64,000 nucleotides of DNA. Source: Celeribacter ethanolicus. Its GTDB lineage: Bacteria; Pseudomonadota; Alphaproteobacteria; Rhodobacterales; Rhodobacteraceae. The notes under the pieces were generated by a model, which searched no databases, had not been told where the DNA came from, and saw only the letters and a program-made list of their open reading frames with translations. This document shows positions 51,672 to 61,347 of this stretch, in pieces. Within the stretch, counting starts at the first letter, position 1. Each line of letters starts with the position of its first letter. The position numbers and the translations under genes are program-made. The DNA lies in contig NZ_LRUC01000036.1 of the NCBI RefSeq assembly GCF_001550095.1, forward strand, positions 118,745 to 182,744, given 5' to 3'.

Positions 51672-52442
51672 ATGATCGACAGCCTTCTGACACTTCTCTC
51701 CTTCCCGCAGGTCCTCGCGGCCCTTGCCATCGCGCTCCTGGCCGGCTTTGTCAAAGGCGCCACGGGCTTTGCCATGCCGATGATCATCCTGTCGGGGCTC
51801 GGCTCCTTCCTGTCGCCGGAGCTGGCGCTGGCGGGGCTGATTTTTCCCACCGTCGTTTCCAATGTCTGGCAGGCGTTGCGCGGCGGTGTCGGCGAGGCGG
51901 TGGAGGCGGCTGTGCGCTACAAGCTCTACATCGCCGCTCTGCTGGTGATGATCCTGCTGTCGGCGCAGCTCGTGGTGATCCTGCCGCAATCCGTGGTCTT
52001 CCTGTCGCTCGGCGTGATCGTCGTCCTGTTGGCGAGTTACCTGTTGATCGGGCGGGCGCTGACCATTCCCGAGCATCACCGGAGTTTCTACGATTTGGGT
52101 CTCGGTGCGATTTCCGGTGTGATCGGTGGCATCGCCGGGGTCTGGGGGCCGCTGACCGTCGCCTATCTCACTGCCGTGGACACGCCGAAAAAGCTCCAGA
52201 TCAAGATCACCGGGGTGATCTTTGGCGCCGGGGCGATCACGCTTCTTCTGGCGCATCTGCGCTCCGGTGTGCTCAACGCCCAGACCATTCCGCTCTCCGC
52301 CATGCTACTGCTCCCGGCGATTCTGGGCATGGCCGTGGGGCAATGGGTGCAGGACCGGCTGGATCAGAAGAAATTCAAACGCGCGACGCTGTTCGTCCTT
52401 TTGATCGCGGGCGCGAATCTGATCCGGCGCGGGCTGTTTTAG
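51672..52442 (+). CDS. TauE/SafE-family permease
   Basis: 256 residues from the ATG at 51672 behind a GGGGGG ribosome site. About eight membrane segments in two halves, with LAGFVKGATGFAMPMIIL and ISGVIGGIAGVWGPLTVAYL, the repeated Gly-rich motifs of TauE/SafE permeases that export sulfite, sulfoacetate or other anions. The substrate is unknown; no sulfonate genes are adjacent. It is divergent from mcd and converges on the cytochrome c gene. Confidence 0.9.
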   Translation: MIDSLLTLLSFPQVLAALAIALLAGFVKGATGFAMPMIILSGLGSFLSPELALAGLIFPTVVSNVWQALRGGVGEAVEAAVRYKLYIAALLVMILLSAQLVVILPQSVVFLSLGVIVVLLASYLLIGRALTIPEHHRSFYDLGLGAISGVIGGIAGVWGPLTVAYLTAVDTPKKLQIKITGVIFGAGAITLLLAHLRSGVLNAQTIPLSAMLLLPAILGMAVGQWVQDRLDQKKFKRATLFVLLIAGANLIRRGLF

Positions 52443-52455
52443 CGGCGCGGCTGTT

Positions 52456-52785
52456 TCAATCCTGCTTTGCCGCCTCAAGCCGTAGCTTGATTTCGGCGAC
52501 CTTCGGGTTCAGCGACATGAGAAAGGCGGCAATGGCCTCCGGCTCACCGTCTTCCAGCCAGATCTCGGGCATCTGGTCGATGCCCTTCACCGCCTCTGTC
52601 ACGTCCTTCAGGATCGAGCCCTGAATGTCCGGCCCGTTTTCCCCAAGCGCCTCTTCGCCGTGACAGGCGGAGCAATAGTCGAGAAAGGCCTGTTGCCCCG
52701 TCGCGATCAGCGTGGGGTCGGTGAGGGCCGTGTCCTGGGCAAATCCGGGCAGGGGGAAAAGGCAAAGGGCGAACAGGTATTTCAT
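52456..52785 (-). CDS. Small periplasmic c-type cytochrome
   Basis: 109 residues: signal peptide (KYLFALCLFPLPGFA), heme site DYCSACHGEEALG (Cys38, Cys41, His42) and a likely Met axial ligand in GIDQMPEIWL. It is a class I monoheme cytochrome, probably a soluble electron carrier. No oxidase or dehydrogenase is adjacent, so the partner is unknown. It lies downstream of pckA on the same strand but behind the pckA terminator. Confidence 0.9.
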   Translation of the reverse strand: MKYLFALCLFPLPGFAQDTALTDPTLIATGQQAFLDYCSACHGEEALGENGPDIQGSILKDVTEAVKGIDQMPEIWLEDGEPEAIAAFLMSLNPKVAEIKLRLEAAKQD

Positions 52786-52836
52786 GCCGCCTGTTTGCCA
52801 GATCGCGGTGACACCCTTGTGACGGACAAAAGAAAA

Positions 52837-52858
52837 CGCCCCGGCCGAAACCGGGGCG
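52837..52858 (-). terminator. Intrinsic terminator of pckA
   Basis: CGCCCCGG (52837-52844) pairs perfectly with CCGGGGCG (52851-52858), loop CCGAAA, followed on the minus strand by TTTTCTTTT. It lies 24 bases past the pckA stop. Confidence 0.9.
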
Positions 52859-52882
52859 CTGAATGTCGCAGTGCGGCAAGGC

Positions 52883-54481
52883 TTACTTGATCGCGGCGGC
52901 TTTCACGTCGTCGTCGATATAGGGCAGGTACTGCTCGAAGTTCTCTTTGAACATTTTCACGAGCTTCTCAGCCTGCGCATCGTATTCCTCGTTCACGCTC
53001 CAGGTCTTGCGCGGGTCGAGCAGGACGTCGGCCACATCCGGCACGGAGACCGGCACTTCGAAGCCGAAGTTCGGGTCGGTGCGGAATTCGACGTCATGCA
53101 GCGAACCGTCGAGAGCGGCGTGCAGCAGGTTGCGGGTTGCCTTGATCGGCATCCGCGAGCCGGAGCCGAAGGCACCGCCGGTCCAGCCGGTGTTCACCAG
53201 CCAGCAGGTCGCACCGTGCTTTGCGATCTTCTCGCGCAGCAGGTTGCCATAGGCTTCCGGGCGACGCGGCATGAACGGTGCGCCGAAGCAGGTGGAGAAG
53301 GTCGGGATCGGTTCCACGACACCCACTTCCGTGCCCGGAGTCTTCGAGGTGAAGCCGGAGAGGAAGTGATACATCGCCTGCGCCGGCGTCAGACGGGCGA
53401 TCGGGGGCAGAACGCCAAAGGCGTCACAGGTCAGAAGAATGATGTTCTTCGGATGGCCGCCCATCGCGGTGTCGGACGCGTTGGAGATATACTCCAGCGG
53501 GTAGGCGCAGCGCATGTTCTCGGTCAGCGAGCTGTCCTTGAAGTCGAGCACTTTGGTGTGCTCGTCGTAGACCATGTTCTCGATCACGGTGCCGAATTTG
53601 AAGGTCGTGGCGTAGATCTCCGGCTCGGCTTCGGCCGAGAGGTTGATCGTCTTCGCGTAGCAGCCGCCTTCGAAGTTGAACGTGCCCTTGTCGGACCAGC
53701 CGTGCTCGTCGTCACCGATCAGCACGCGGGCAGGGTCGGCGGAGAGCGTCGTCTTGCCGGTGCCGGACAGACCGAAGAAGATCGCGGTGTCGACCGGGTT
53801 GTTCGGCGCGTGGTTGGCGGAACAGTGCATCGCCATGATGCCTTTGCCCGGCAGGATGTAGTTGAGAAGCGTGAACACGCCCTTCTTGTTCTCGCCTGCA
53901 TATTCGGTGTTGCCGATCAGGATCAGCTTTTTCTCGAAGTTCAGCGCGACGACGGTCTCGGAGCGGCAGCCGTGACGTTCCGGATCGGCCTTGAAGGACG
54001 GGCAGTTGATCACGGTGAAATCGGCGGTGAAATCGTCCAGTTCGGACAGTTCCGGACGGCGCAGCATAGTGCGGCAGAACAGACCGTGCCACGCGAGCTC
54101 GGTGATCATGCGGACATCGAGACGATTTTCCGGGTCGGCGCCGCCATACAGATCCTCGACGAAGAACTCGCGGCCCTTCATGTGCTCAAGCATATCGGCA
54201 TAGAGCACGTCGAATTTCGCCGGATCCATCGGCTTGTTGTTTTCCCACCAGATCGTGTCTTCCACGTCCGGCGTGCGCACAACGAATTTGTCCTTGGGGG
54301 AACGGCCGGTGTGCTCACCGGTGCTCACGAGGAAAGACCCCCCCTGGCCAAGCTCGCCTTCGCCACGTTTGATCGCTTCCTGGATCAGCGCGGGCTCAAG
54401 CAAGTTGTAATAGACAGTGCCAAGCCCGGTAATGCCTTGGTCCTCAAGAGTGAAAGCCGGGTTCACGCGTCCGGTCGTCAT
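52883..54481 (-). CDS. pckA: Phosphoenolpyruvate carboxykinase (ATP)
   Basis: 532 residues. [18 protein letters not shown] is the kinase P-loop (237-244), followed by [24 protein letters not shown] and CSANHAPN are also characteristic of the ATP-dependent class. It converts oxaloacetate to PEP at the entry to gluconeogenesis. The ATG at 54479-54481 has GGAG at eight bases; a TTG two codons upstream is not needed. Two tandem operator-like sites lie 146 to 180 bases upstream. It is divergent from the chvI-chvG operon, the usual alphaproteobacterial arrangement. Confidence 0.97.
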   Translation of the reverse strand: MTTGRVNPAFTLEDQGITGLGTVYYNLLEPALIQEAIKRGEGELGQGGSFLVSTGEHTGRSPKDKFVVRTPDVEDTIWWENNKPMDPAKFDVLYADMLEHMKGREFFVEDLYGGADPENRLDVRMITELAWHGLFCRTMLRRPELSELDDFTADFTVINCPSFKADPERHGCRSETVVALNFEKKLILIGNTEYAGENKKGVFTLLNYILPGKGIMAMHCSANHAPNNPVDTAIFFGLSGTGKTTLSADPARVLIGDDEHGWSDKGTFNFEGGCYAKTINLSAEAEPEIYATTFKFGTVIENMVYDEHTKVLDFKDSSLTENMRCAYPLEYISNASDTAMGGHPKNIILLTCDAFGVLPPIARLTPAQAMYHFLSGFTSKTPGTEVGVVEPIPTFSTCFGAPFMPRRPEAYGNLLREKIAKHGATCWLVNTGWTGGAFGSGSRMPIKATRNLLHAALDGSLHDVEFRTDPNFGFEVPVSVPDVADVLLDPRKTWSVNEEYDAQAEKLVKMFKENFEQYLPYIDDDVKAAAIK

Positions 54482-54626
54482 ATGCAAAGCTCCCTCGCCG
54501 TGTCCTTGACGGCGTCTGTGGATAACATTCTACGGCGCGAAAGGGCCATTCGCGCCCGGGGCGGCCATGCGCCCGACGGTTGTGCTATATCACGGTTGTC
54601 GCTGTCGTAAACAGGACACAGGTCAA

Positions 54627-54640
54627 GGTTAGCGCAACCA
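54627..54640. promoter_or_regulatory. LacI-type operator-like site 1 upstream of pckA
   Basis: GGTTAGCGCAACCA, a near-palindrome centred on GCGC at 54632-54635. It resembles operators of LacI-family central-carbon regulators (CceR/PckR group) known to control pckA in alphaproteobacteria. Assignment to that regulator is inferred. Confidence 0.5.
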
Positions 54641-54646
54641 TGAAAG

Positions 54647-54660
54647 AGGTAGCGCAAACA
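54647..54660. promoter_or_regulatory. LacI-type operator-like site 2 upstream of pckA
   Basis: AGGTAGCGCAAACA, with GCGC at 54652-54655, exactly 20 bases (two helical turns) from the first site, so two dimers could bind on the same face of the DNA. Confidence 0.45.
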
Positions 54661-54860
54661 GATCAAACGCCTTCTTTTGCGGGCATAAAATCCATGCAGC
54701 CGGAATGGCCGGATGAGACATATTAGTCATTCCTTGTCTTTTTTGCCTTTCCATGGCTTTCAGTGCTGCAACTGATTCGCGGTTTCGCTTGATTTGACCT
54801 TGGGAAACGCGGAGTATGGCACAAAAAATGAACCAGTTGAGCAGTTGAAGGGAACCGACC

Positions 54861-55562
54861 ATGTCTCGTATCGCCTTGGTTGACGACGACCGGAATATCC
54901 TGACCTCCGTGTCCATGACGCTCGAGGCCGAAGGCTTCGAGGTGGAAACCTACAATGACGGGCAGTCGGCCCTGGATGCGTTCAACAAGCGCCTGCCGGA
55001 TATGGCCGTGTTCGACATCAAGATGCCGCGCATGGACGGGATGGACCTGCTGCAGCGCGTGCGCCAGAAAACCAACATGCCGGTGATTTTTCTGACCTCG
55101 AAGGACGATGAGATCGACGAGGTTCTGGGGCTGCGCATGGGCGCCGACGATTACGTCAAGAAACCGTTTTCCCAGCGTCTGCTGGTCGAACGTATCCGTG
55201 CGCTTCTGCGCCGTCAGGAGGCGATCGCGGGCATCGACGTGGTCGAGACCGAAGACACCAAGGTCATGGTGCGCGGCGAGTTGGAAATGGACCCGCTGCG
55301 TCATGCGGTGACCTGGAAGGGCAAGGATGTGACGCTCACCGTCACCGAATTCCTGTTGCTTCAGGCACTTGCGCAACGTCCCGGTTTCGTCAAATCCCGC
55401 GATCAGTTGATGGATGTCGCCTATGACGATCAGGTCTATGTCGACGACCGCACCATCGACAGCCATATCAAGCGCCTGCGCAAGAAAATGCGTTCCGCCG
55501 ATCCCGACTTCTCCGCCATCGAAACGCTCTACGGCATCGGTTACAGGTATAACGAGGAATAA
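54861..55562 (+). CDS. chvI: Response regulator ChvI
   Basis: 233 residues. The receiver domain has LVDDDRNIL and the phosphoacceptor Asp52 in [15 protein letters not shown], with the Lys in [10 protein letters not shown]; the C-terminal winged helix of the OmpR type has [20 protein letters not shown] and [18 protein letters not shown]. In alphaproteobacteria ChvI with ChvG responds to acid or cell-envelope stress and controls envelope, virulence and carbon genes. The stop overlaps chvG by one base. Confidence 0.95.
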   Translation: MSRIALVDDDRNILTSVSMTLEAEGFEVETYNDGQSALDAFNKRLPDMAVFDIKMPRMDGMDLLQRVRQKTNMPVIFLTSKDDEIDEVLGLRMGADDYVKKPFSQRLLVERIRALLRRQEAIAGIDVVETEDTKVMVRGELEMDPLRHAVTWKGKDVTLTVTEFLLLQALAQRPGFVKSRDQLMDVAYDDQVYVDDRTIDSHIKRLRKKMRSADPDFSAIETLYGIGYRYNEE

Positions 55563-57292
55563 TGTCGTTTTCTTCCGGCATGGATCGCGCAGGTAAGCGC
55601 GGCACCGAGGACACCGATGTCGTGCTCGGCGACGACTGGGTTGCGCCGCGCACGCTCGATGCGGATTTGCGCGCCAAGCGGGAGCGCCGTCGTTTCATCG
55701 CCGTGAACCGCTCGCCCCTCGCGCAGAAGATCATCACCTTCAATCTCGTCGCGATCATCCTGATGGTGGCTGGCATCCTCTATCTCAACCCGTTCCGCGA
55801 CAGCCTGGTGGTGCAGCGCGAGATGGCGATGGTCACCGAGGCCGCTCTGGTGGCCGATATGATGGAGCTGACGGCAGGGAAAGACGGGGCGCTCACCGCG
55901 GATGGCGGCGCAGAGGACATCGCCTCCGTGCTGGAAGTGCTGGAACTGCCGCTGCGTGAACATGTCTTCGTCTACGACGCGACCGGGGGGCTGATCGCCT
56001 CGACCGAGGGCATGACCCGTGCCGAGATGGCACAGGTCGCGGGGGTCGAGCGCAATGACCGCTCCACCGTTATTTCCGATTTTCTCAATGGGATCTGGTC
56101 CGCCGTGACCCTTGCCAAAGGCCCGCAAGGCGAACAGGTTTCCGACGCCGGGGAGCATATCGCCGGGCTCGCCAGCCAGGCGCTCAACAACGAAATTCAC
56201 GTCAACACCAGCGTCAGTGCCGATGGCTTTACGGTTTTCACAGTCGCCGCGCCGGTCACCGTCGCGACGGAGGCGGGTGAACAGACCATCGGTGCAATCG
56301 TGCTCACCTCCGGCGAGGGCGAGATTGACGAACTGGTGCGGGTCGAACGTGAACAGATCCTTCAGGTCTTCGTCATCGCCATTCTGGTCTCCATCGGTCT
56401 GAGTCTCGTTCTGGCCTCGACCATCGCCAACCCGCTTGCGGATCTGGCCGCCGCCGCCGAAATCGGGCGCGACAGGAACAGCCGCAAGGTGGCGCCGGGT
56501 CGCGTGCGCATTCCCGACCTGTCGGGCCGTCCCGACGAGATCGGCCGCCTGTCCTCGGCACTGCGTGGCATGGTTTCGGCGCTTTACGACCGGATCGACG
56601 CCAACGAACAATTCGCCGCCGATGTGGCCCATGAGATCAAGAACCCTCTGGCCTCGCTGCGCTCCGCCGTCGGCTCGCTTCGCATGATCAAGAAAGAGGA
56701 GCACCGCGCGAAACTGCTCGACGTGATCGAACATGATGTGCGCCGCCTCGACCGTCTGGTCTCCGACATTTCCAACGCCTCACGGCTCGACAGCGAGTTG
56801 GTGAAGGAGGAAGAGGAAGAGTTCAACCTGATCCAGATGCTGACCAACCTGATCGACTATCTGTCGCAGGAGGCGCAGGAGAAAGGCGTCGAGTTCATCT
56901 CCGACATGCCCGACAAGCCGATCGTGATTTCCGGCCTTGAGGCGCGTCTGGCGCAGGTTTTCGTCAATCTGATCACCAATGCGGTCTCGTTCTGCGAGGA
57001 TGGTGATGCGATCCGTGTCTGGGTCCGCAAACGCGATCACCGGGTGCTGATCGTGGTCGAGGACACCGGGCCGGGCATTCCCGAAGAGGCGCTGACCAAG
57101 ATTTTCAAACGCTTCTATTCGGAGCGCCCCGAAGGTCAGTTCGGCAACAACTCGGGTCTCGGTCTTGCGATCTCGAAACAGATCGTCGAGGCGCATGGTG
57201 GCGTGATCTGGGCCGAGAACATCCGCCCGACCGATGCTGACATCACCTCCGATCCGCTTGGGGCGCGTTTCGTCGTCGGTCTGCCGGTCTGA
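55562..57292 (+). CDS. chvG: Sensor histidine kinase ChvG
   Basis: 576 residues. Two membrane spans (about residues 58-74 and 265-290) frame a periplasmic sensor domain; then a HAMP linker, HisKA with FAADVAHEIKNPLASLRSA (phospho-His in HEIKN) and HATPase motifs (NLITNAVSFCED, VEDTGPGIP, GNNSGLGLAISKQI). ChvG is held inactive by ExoR in rhizobia; no ExoR is in this window. It is followed four bases later by hprK, the classic conserved order in alphaproteobacteria. Confidence 0.95.
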   Translation: MSFSSGMDRAGKRGTEDTDVVLGDDWVAPRTLDADLRAKRERRRFIAVNRSPLAQKIITFNLVAIILMVAGILYLNPFRDSLVVQREMAMVTEAALVADMMELTAGKDGALTADGGAEDIASVLEVLELPLREHVFVYDATGGLIASTEGMTRAEMAQVAGVERNDRSTVISDFLNGIWSAVTLAKGPQGEQVSDAGEHIAGLASQALNNEIHVNTSVSADGFTVFTVAAPVTVATEAGEQTIGAIVLTSGEGEIDELVRVEREQILQVFVIAILVSIGLSLVLASTIANPLADLAAAAEIGRDRNSRKVAPGRVRIPDLSGRPDEIGRLSSALRGMVSALYDRIDANEQFAADVAHEIKNPLASLRSAVGSLRMIKKEEHRAKLLDVIEHDVRRLDRLVSDISNASRLDSELVKEEEEEFNLIQMLTNLIDYLSQEAQEKGVEFISDMPDKPIVISGLEARLAQVFVNLITNAVSFCEDGDAIRVWVRKRDHRVLIVVEDTGPGIPEEALTKIFKRFYSERPEGQFGNNSGLGLAISKQIVEAHGGVIWAENIRPTDADITSDPLGARFVVGLPV

Positions 57293-57295
57293 GCG

Positions 57296-57730
57296 ATGGA
57301 GAGCGAGGACGCGCCGCTCAACCTGCATGCTTCCTGTGTCGCGCTGGATGAGACCTCCGGCCTGCTGATCACCGGCCCCTCCGGTTGCGGCAAATCCACG
57401 CTGGCACTCACGCTCATGGGGTTCGGCGCGCATCTGGTCGCAGATGACGGCACGGAGTTGCGGCGGGACGGCGATGCCCTCATCGCCTGCGCTCCCAAAA
57501 CGATTTCCGGTATGGTCGAGGCGCGCGGGGTCGGGCTTCTCTCTGCCACGCCGCTGTCACATGCGCGCATCAGAGCGGTGGTCGATCTGTCTCAATCTGA
57601 ACCCAACCGCTTGCCTCCGGCGCGGGAAACGGCTCTCATCGGTGTCTCGATTCCCATGCTTTTCAAGGTCGAGGGCCCCGGTTTCGCCCCCGCCCTGATC
57701 CAATGGCTCAAAGGAGGCCGGTGCGTGTGA
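57296..57730 (+). CDS. hprK: HPr kinase/phosphorylase, short alphaproteobacterial form
   Basis: 144 residues, only the C-terminal catalytic domain of classical HprK. P-loop [17 protein letters not shown] (27-35), then [12 protein letters not shown] and [20 protein letters not shown]. It phosphorylates HPr on Ser (Ser48 of the product at 59089 is the likely target). The N-terminal domain of the Gram-positive enzyme is absent, as is normal for this group. Its stop overlaps the GTG start of rapZ. Confidence 0.93.
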   Translation: MESEDAPLNLHASCVALDETSGLLITGPSGCGKSTLALTLMGFGAHLVADDGTELRRDGDALIACAPKTISGMVEARGVGLLSATPLSHARIRAVVDLSQSEPNRLPPARETALIGVSIPMLFKVEGPGFAPALIQWLKGGRCV

Positions 57731-58647
57731 GCACTCCCGAGGGTGGCCAGATCGCCCAGACCCAGATCACCCAGACCAAGACACCGCAGCGCGTCGTGCT
57801 GATCACCGGCCCGTCGGGCGCGGGACGGTCGACCGCGATCAACGCGCTGGAGGATCTCGGCTATGAGGTGATCGACAACCTGCCGATGTCGATCCTGCCG
57901 CGGCTTCTCGAAGGCGAAGGGCTGAGCCGTCCGTTGGCACTCGGTCTCGATGTGCGCAACCGCGATTTCTCCGTCAACGGGCTGATCGAGGTGATCGACG
58001 ATCTGAGCCGCGATCCGGGCTGTGAGGCCGAGGTGCTCTATCTCGATTGCGCGCCGGAGGTGCTGATCCGTCGCTATTCCGAAACCCGCCGTCGTCACCC
58101 TCTGGCCCCTGCCGAAACCGTCACAGACGGCGTGGCGCGCGAGGTCGATCTGCTGGTGCCGATCCGAACGCGGGCCGACATCCTCATCGACACTTCGGAG
58201 ATGACGCCACATCAGCTTCGCGACGAGATCGAGCGTTGGTTCGCCGAGGGGCGGGAGGCGGAGATGGCCCTCTCCGTCCACAGTTTTTCTTACAAACGCG
58301 GCATGCCGCGCGGTGTCGATATGGTCTTCGACGTGCGGTTTCTGGCGAATCCCTATTGGGACGAAAGCCTGCGCGGTCTGAATGGCACGGATGCGCGGGT
58401 GCAGGACTATGTCCAAAACGACCCGCGCTTCGCGCCGTTCTTCGACAAGGTGCTGGAACTGACGTTGCTTCTGCTGCCGGCCTACAAGGAAGAGGGCAAA
58501 AAGCACCTCTCCATCGCGTTTGGCTGTACTGGTGGGCAACACAGATCGGTCACGCTGGCCGAAATTCTCTCCAAAGCCCTTGCGGAACATAATTGGCCGG
58601 TGTCAATAAGACACAGGGAACTTGAACGCCGCCAGGGCGGCAACTGA
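57727..58647 (+). CDS. rapZ: RapZ-family RNase adapter/nucleotide-binding protein
   Basis: 306 residues from a GTG at 57727, nine bases after a perfect AGGAGG; a GTG six bases upstream is too close to it. Walker [55 protein letters not shown], and the C terminus [16 protein letters not shown]. RapZ binds UDP-sugars and in E. coli guides RNase E to the GlmZ RNA; in alphaproteobacteria the target is not established. The gene sits in the hprK-PTS row. Confidence 0.95.
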   Translation: MSTPEGGQIAQTQITQTKTPQRVVLITGPSGAGRSTAINALEDLGYEVIDNLPMSILPRLLEGEGLSRPLALGLDVRNRDFSVNGLIEVIDDLSRDPGCEAEVLYLDCAPEVLIRRYSETRRRHPLAPAETVTDGVAREVDLLVPIRTRADILIDTSEMTPHQLRDEIERWFAEGREAEMALSVHSFSYKRGMPRGVDMVFDVRFLANPYWDESLRGLNGTDARVQDYVQNDPRFAPFFDKVLELTLLLLPAYKEEGKKHLSIAFGCTGGQHRSVTLAEILSKALAEHNWPVSIRHRELERRQGGN

Positions 58648-58660
58648 TCGGGGTATGGGC

Positions 58661-59053
58661 GTGATCGGAATCGTCATCGTCGCGCATGGGGGGTTGGCTC
58701 GGGAATATCTGGCCGCCGTGGAACATGTCGTGGGCAAACAGACGGGGATCGAGGCAATTTCCATCGAACCCGATCACGACCGCTCCATGAAACAGCGCGA
58801 GATTTGCGATGCGGCCGACGAGGTCGACACCGGTGACGGTGTGGTTGTCGTTACGGACATGTTCGGCGGCAGCCCGTCGAACCTGTCCCTGATGGCCTGT
58901 CATCACGACGACAGGAAAATCATTTACGGCGCGAACCTGCCGATGCTGATCAAGCTCGCCAAATCGCGCCACAAATCGGTTGCGGAAGCGGTCGGCAATG
59001 CATTGGATGCAGGCCGTAAATACATCGACAGTTTCGATGTGCAGGGCCGCTAG
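58661..59053 (+). CDS. PTS EIIA-type (mannose family) regulatory protein
   Basis: 130 residues from a GTG at 58661, which has GGGG at seven bases; the ATG six bases upstream has no room for a ribosome site. IGIVIVAHGGLAREYLAAVE contains the phospho-His9, followed by VVVTDMFGGSPSNLSL. It resembles the EIIA-Man domain but no membrane EIIC/EIID is present, so it is probably a signalling protein in a PTS without transport, as known in alphaproteobacteria. Confidence 0.93.
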   Translation: MIGIVIVAHGGLAREYLAAVEHVVGKQTGIEAISIEPDHDRSMKQREICDAADEVDTGDGVVVVTDMFGGSPSNLSLMACHHDDRKIIYGANLPMLIKLAKSRHKSVAEAVGNALDAGRKYIDSFDVQGR

Positions 59054-59088
59054 TGGGCCGCTGAGCCGAAACGTCTTGAGGAGGGCAC

Positions 59089-59364
59089 ATGGCGTCTGTG
59101 ACACGCACACATGAGATCGTGAACGTGAAGGGGCTGCATGCCCGGGCGTCGGCGAAATTCGTGGAAACCGTCGAGGAGTTCGACGCCGAGGCCCAGGTCT
59201 CAAAAGACGGGCTGAGCACCGGCGGCGACAGCATCATGGGGCTTTTGATGTTGGCAGCCTCGAAGGGAACGACTATTGACGTCACCACGACGGGTGCCGA
59301 TGCGGCGGCTTTGGCCGATGCGATCGAGGCCCTGATCAAGGACAGATTTGGCGAGGATATGTAA
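59089..59364 (+). CDS. ptsH: Phosphocarrier HPr
   Basis: 91 residues. The active-site His17 lies in VKGLHARASAKFVE, and Ser48 in STGGDSIMGLLMLAAS matches the regulatory serine phosphorylated by HprK. No EI gene is in the window. It closes the row chvI-chvG-hprK-rapZ-EIIA-HPr; an acyltransferase gene starts two bases after its stop. Confidence 0.95.
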   Translation: MASVTRTHEIVNVKGLHARASAKFVETVEEFDAEAQVSKDGLSTGGDSIMGLLMLAASKGTTIDVTTTGADAAALADAIEALIKDRFGEDM

Positions 59365-59365
59365 A

Positions 59366-60256
59366 GTGTCTCACCCCGAAGACCAAGGGACGGAGATCCA
59401 CGCCCCGAAACCAGGTGCCCCGGATTTCGTGCGCTATGACGGGCGCAAGCTGTCTTATGCCGGGACGTTTTCCGACCCGTCCAAGGTTGCCGTGATCCGC
59501 ACCATCGAATGGGTGACAGGCAAACTGCCCCTGCTGCGCCGCATTCGACGGTTTGAGCGGATGGGCACGCCGATGGGTCAGCCGTTCTTTACCCAGGCCC
59601 TCAAGGTCATGGGGATCGAGGTGAAGACCCCCGCCGAACAGATCGCCAAGATCCCCGCCACCGGCCCGCTCGTGGTGGTGGCCAACCACCCGCACGGTCT
59701 GGTCGACGGTCTGGTGATGGCTGAGCTGATCGGCCAGGTGCGCACCGATTACAAGATCCTGACCCGCTCGCTTCTGACCGGCATTCAGGAAATCGACCCG
59801 TTCATGTTGCCGGTGCCGTTTCCGCACGAACCCGACAGCCACCGCGAGTCGATCAAGATGCGCAACGAGGCGATGGCGACCCTCAAGGCGGGTGGCGTGA
59901 TCATCCTTTTCCCGGCCGGCGCCGTGGCCTCGTCGGAGACCTGGTGGGGGCCGGTGAAGGAAAAACCGTGGAACCCGTTCACCGCCAAGATGGTGTTGAA
60001 ATCCGGCGCGACCGTGTTGCCGATCTATTTCCCGGGGCGCAACACGCGGCTCTATCAGATCGCCGACAAGATTGCGGCGAGCTTCCGTCAGGGGCTCTTG
60101 CTGCATGAGATCGCTCATGCGCTCGACAAGCCGCAGTCGCCGGTCATCGGCGATCCGCTGACGCCCGTCGATCTCGAACCGTGGCAATCGAAGACCCGCG
60201 AGTTCATGGACTGGATGCGCTCGCACACGCTGGCTTTGGGCGGGCGCACGGACTGA
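59366..60256 (+). CDS. Lysophospholipid acyltransferase-family protein
   Basis: 296 residues from a GTG at 59366 (GAGG at nine bases). The PlsC-type motifs are ATGPLVVVANHPHGLVDGLV (Asn-His-x4-Asp) and VIILFPAGAVASSETWW, which match 1-acylglycerol-3-phosphate or ornithine-lipid acyltransferases. A TTG start inside ptsH is possible but has no support. It is the last gene of the ptsH row, so membrane-lipid synthesis is transcribed together with PTS regulators; the acyl acceptor is unknown. Confidence 0.85.
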   Translation: MSHPEDQGTEIHAPKPGAPDFVRYDGRKLSYAGTFSDPSKVAVIRTIEWVTGKLPLLRRIRRFERMGTPMGQPFFTQALKVMGIEVKTPAEQIAKIPATGPLVVVANHPHGLVDGLVMAELIGQVRTDYKILTRSLLTGIQEIDPFMLPVPFPHEPDSHRESIKMRNEAMATLKAGGVIILFPAGAVASSETWWGPVKEKPWNPFTAKMVLKSGATVLPIYFPGRNTRLYQIADKIAASFRQGLLLHEIAHALDKPQSPVIGDPLTPVDLEPWQSKTREFMDWMRSHTLALGGRTD

Positions 60257-60353
60257 GGCGGGGCAAAAACTGCCCGACAAAAGTCCGACAGAAGTCCGAC
60301 GCAAATCCGACAGGAAAAAGGGGCCCTTGAGGCCCCTTTGTTTTGCGCCAAGT

Positions 60354-61229
60354 TTAGCGCGTCGGCACCGGCGTTTCGCCCCGGTAATCGTAGAAGCCCC
60401 GCTGGGTTTTCCGCCCGAGCCACCCGGCCTCGACATATTTCGTCAAAAGCGGACAGGGCCGGTATTTCGTATCCGCCAACCCGTCGTGCAACACGTTCAT
60501 GATCGCCAGACAGGTGTCGAGCCCGATGAAATCGGCAAGCTCCAGCGGCCCCATTGGATGGTTTGCCCCGAGTTTCATCGACTCGTCGATGGATTTGACC
60601 GAACCGACTCCCTCATAAAGCGTATAAACCGCCTCGTTGATCATCGGCATCAGGATGCGGTTCACGATGAAGGCCGGGAAATCCTCGGCGCTGGCGGCGG
60701 TTTTGCCGAGCGATTCGACCACACCCAAAAGCGTCTTGTAGGTTGCTTCATCGGTGGCGATGCCGCGAATAAGCTCGACGAGTTTCATCACCGGCACCGG
60801 ATTCATGAAGTGGAACCCCATGAATTTTTCCGGTCGGTCCGTGCGCGAGGCAAGGCGGGTGATCGAGATCGACGAGGTGTTCGAAGTCAGGATCGTCTCG
60901 GGTTTCAGATGTGGCAGAAGGCGTCCGAAAATCGCGTTCTTGACGTCCTCGCGCTCGGTCGCGGCTTCGATCACCAGATCGGACTTCCCAAGCTCCTCGA
61001 GTTTGAGTGTCGTGGTGATCCGTGCAAGTGCGGCATCCCGTTCGCCCTGCGTGATTTTCTCGCGCGAGACCTGCCGGTCGAGATTCCGCGTGACGGTTGC
61101 GACGGCCTTGTCCAGAGCGTCCTGAGAGATGTCATTGAGGAGCACCTCATATCCCCCGAGCGCGAAGACATGCGCGATCCCGTTGCCCATCTGACCGGCG
61201 CCGACGACGCCCACTTTGCTGATGCCCAT
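60354..61229 (-). CDS. hbd: 3-hydroxybutyryl-CoA dehydrogenase
   Basis: 291 residues. VGVVGAGQMGNGIAHVFALG binds NAD; SNTSSISITRLA and FHFMNPVPVMKLVELIRG hold the catalytic His and substrate site; DFPAFIVNRILMPMINEAVY and AGWLGRKTQRGFYDY complete the family. It interconverts acetoacetyl-CoA and 3-hydroxybutyryl-CoA. The ATG at 61227-61229 follows GGGAGAAG. It is on the same strand as etfBA but separated by an opposite gene, so it has its own promoter. Confidence 0.95.
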   Translation of the reverse strand: MGISKVGVVGAGQMGNGIAHVFALGGYEVLLNDISQDALDKAVATVTRNLDRQVSREKITQGERDAALARITTTLKLEELGKSDLVIEAATEREDVKNAIFGRLLPHLKPETILTSNTSSISITRLASRTDRPEKFMGFHFMNPVPVMKLVELIRGIATDEATYKTLLGVVESLGKTAASAEDFPAFIVNRILMPMINEAVYTLYEGVGSVKSIDESMKLGANHPMGPLELADFIGLDTCLAIMNVLHDGLADTKYRPCPLLTKYVEAGWLGRKTQRGFYDYRGETPVPTR

Positions 61230-61347
61230 ACCGCTTCTCCCAGACACTTCTCGCTGTAACGATTTGGCCAGAGCTTACGCGCCCGGTGAGGCCTGGTTCA
61301 AGGGGTAAGGCAGCGAAGCTGACCTGTAAAATTCATGACGAATTGTC

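Larger units (their letters stand above)
54482..54860. other. Intergenic region between pckA and chvI (379 bases)
   Basis: This non-coding stretch carries the promoters of two divergent transcription units. Visible elements are the two GCGC-centred repeats at 54627-54660, AT-rich segments, and the chvI ribosome site (GAAGGGAA before 54861). Short open frames in it have no ribosome site or coding character. I see no clear RNA gene. Confidence 0.6.

Noticed and set aside
59348..59365. TTG start of the acyltransferase inside ptsH
   Set aside because: There is no ribosome site at that position, while the GTG at 59366 has GAGG at nine bases and starts just after the ptsH stop.
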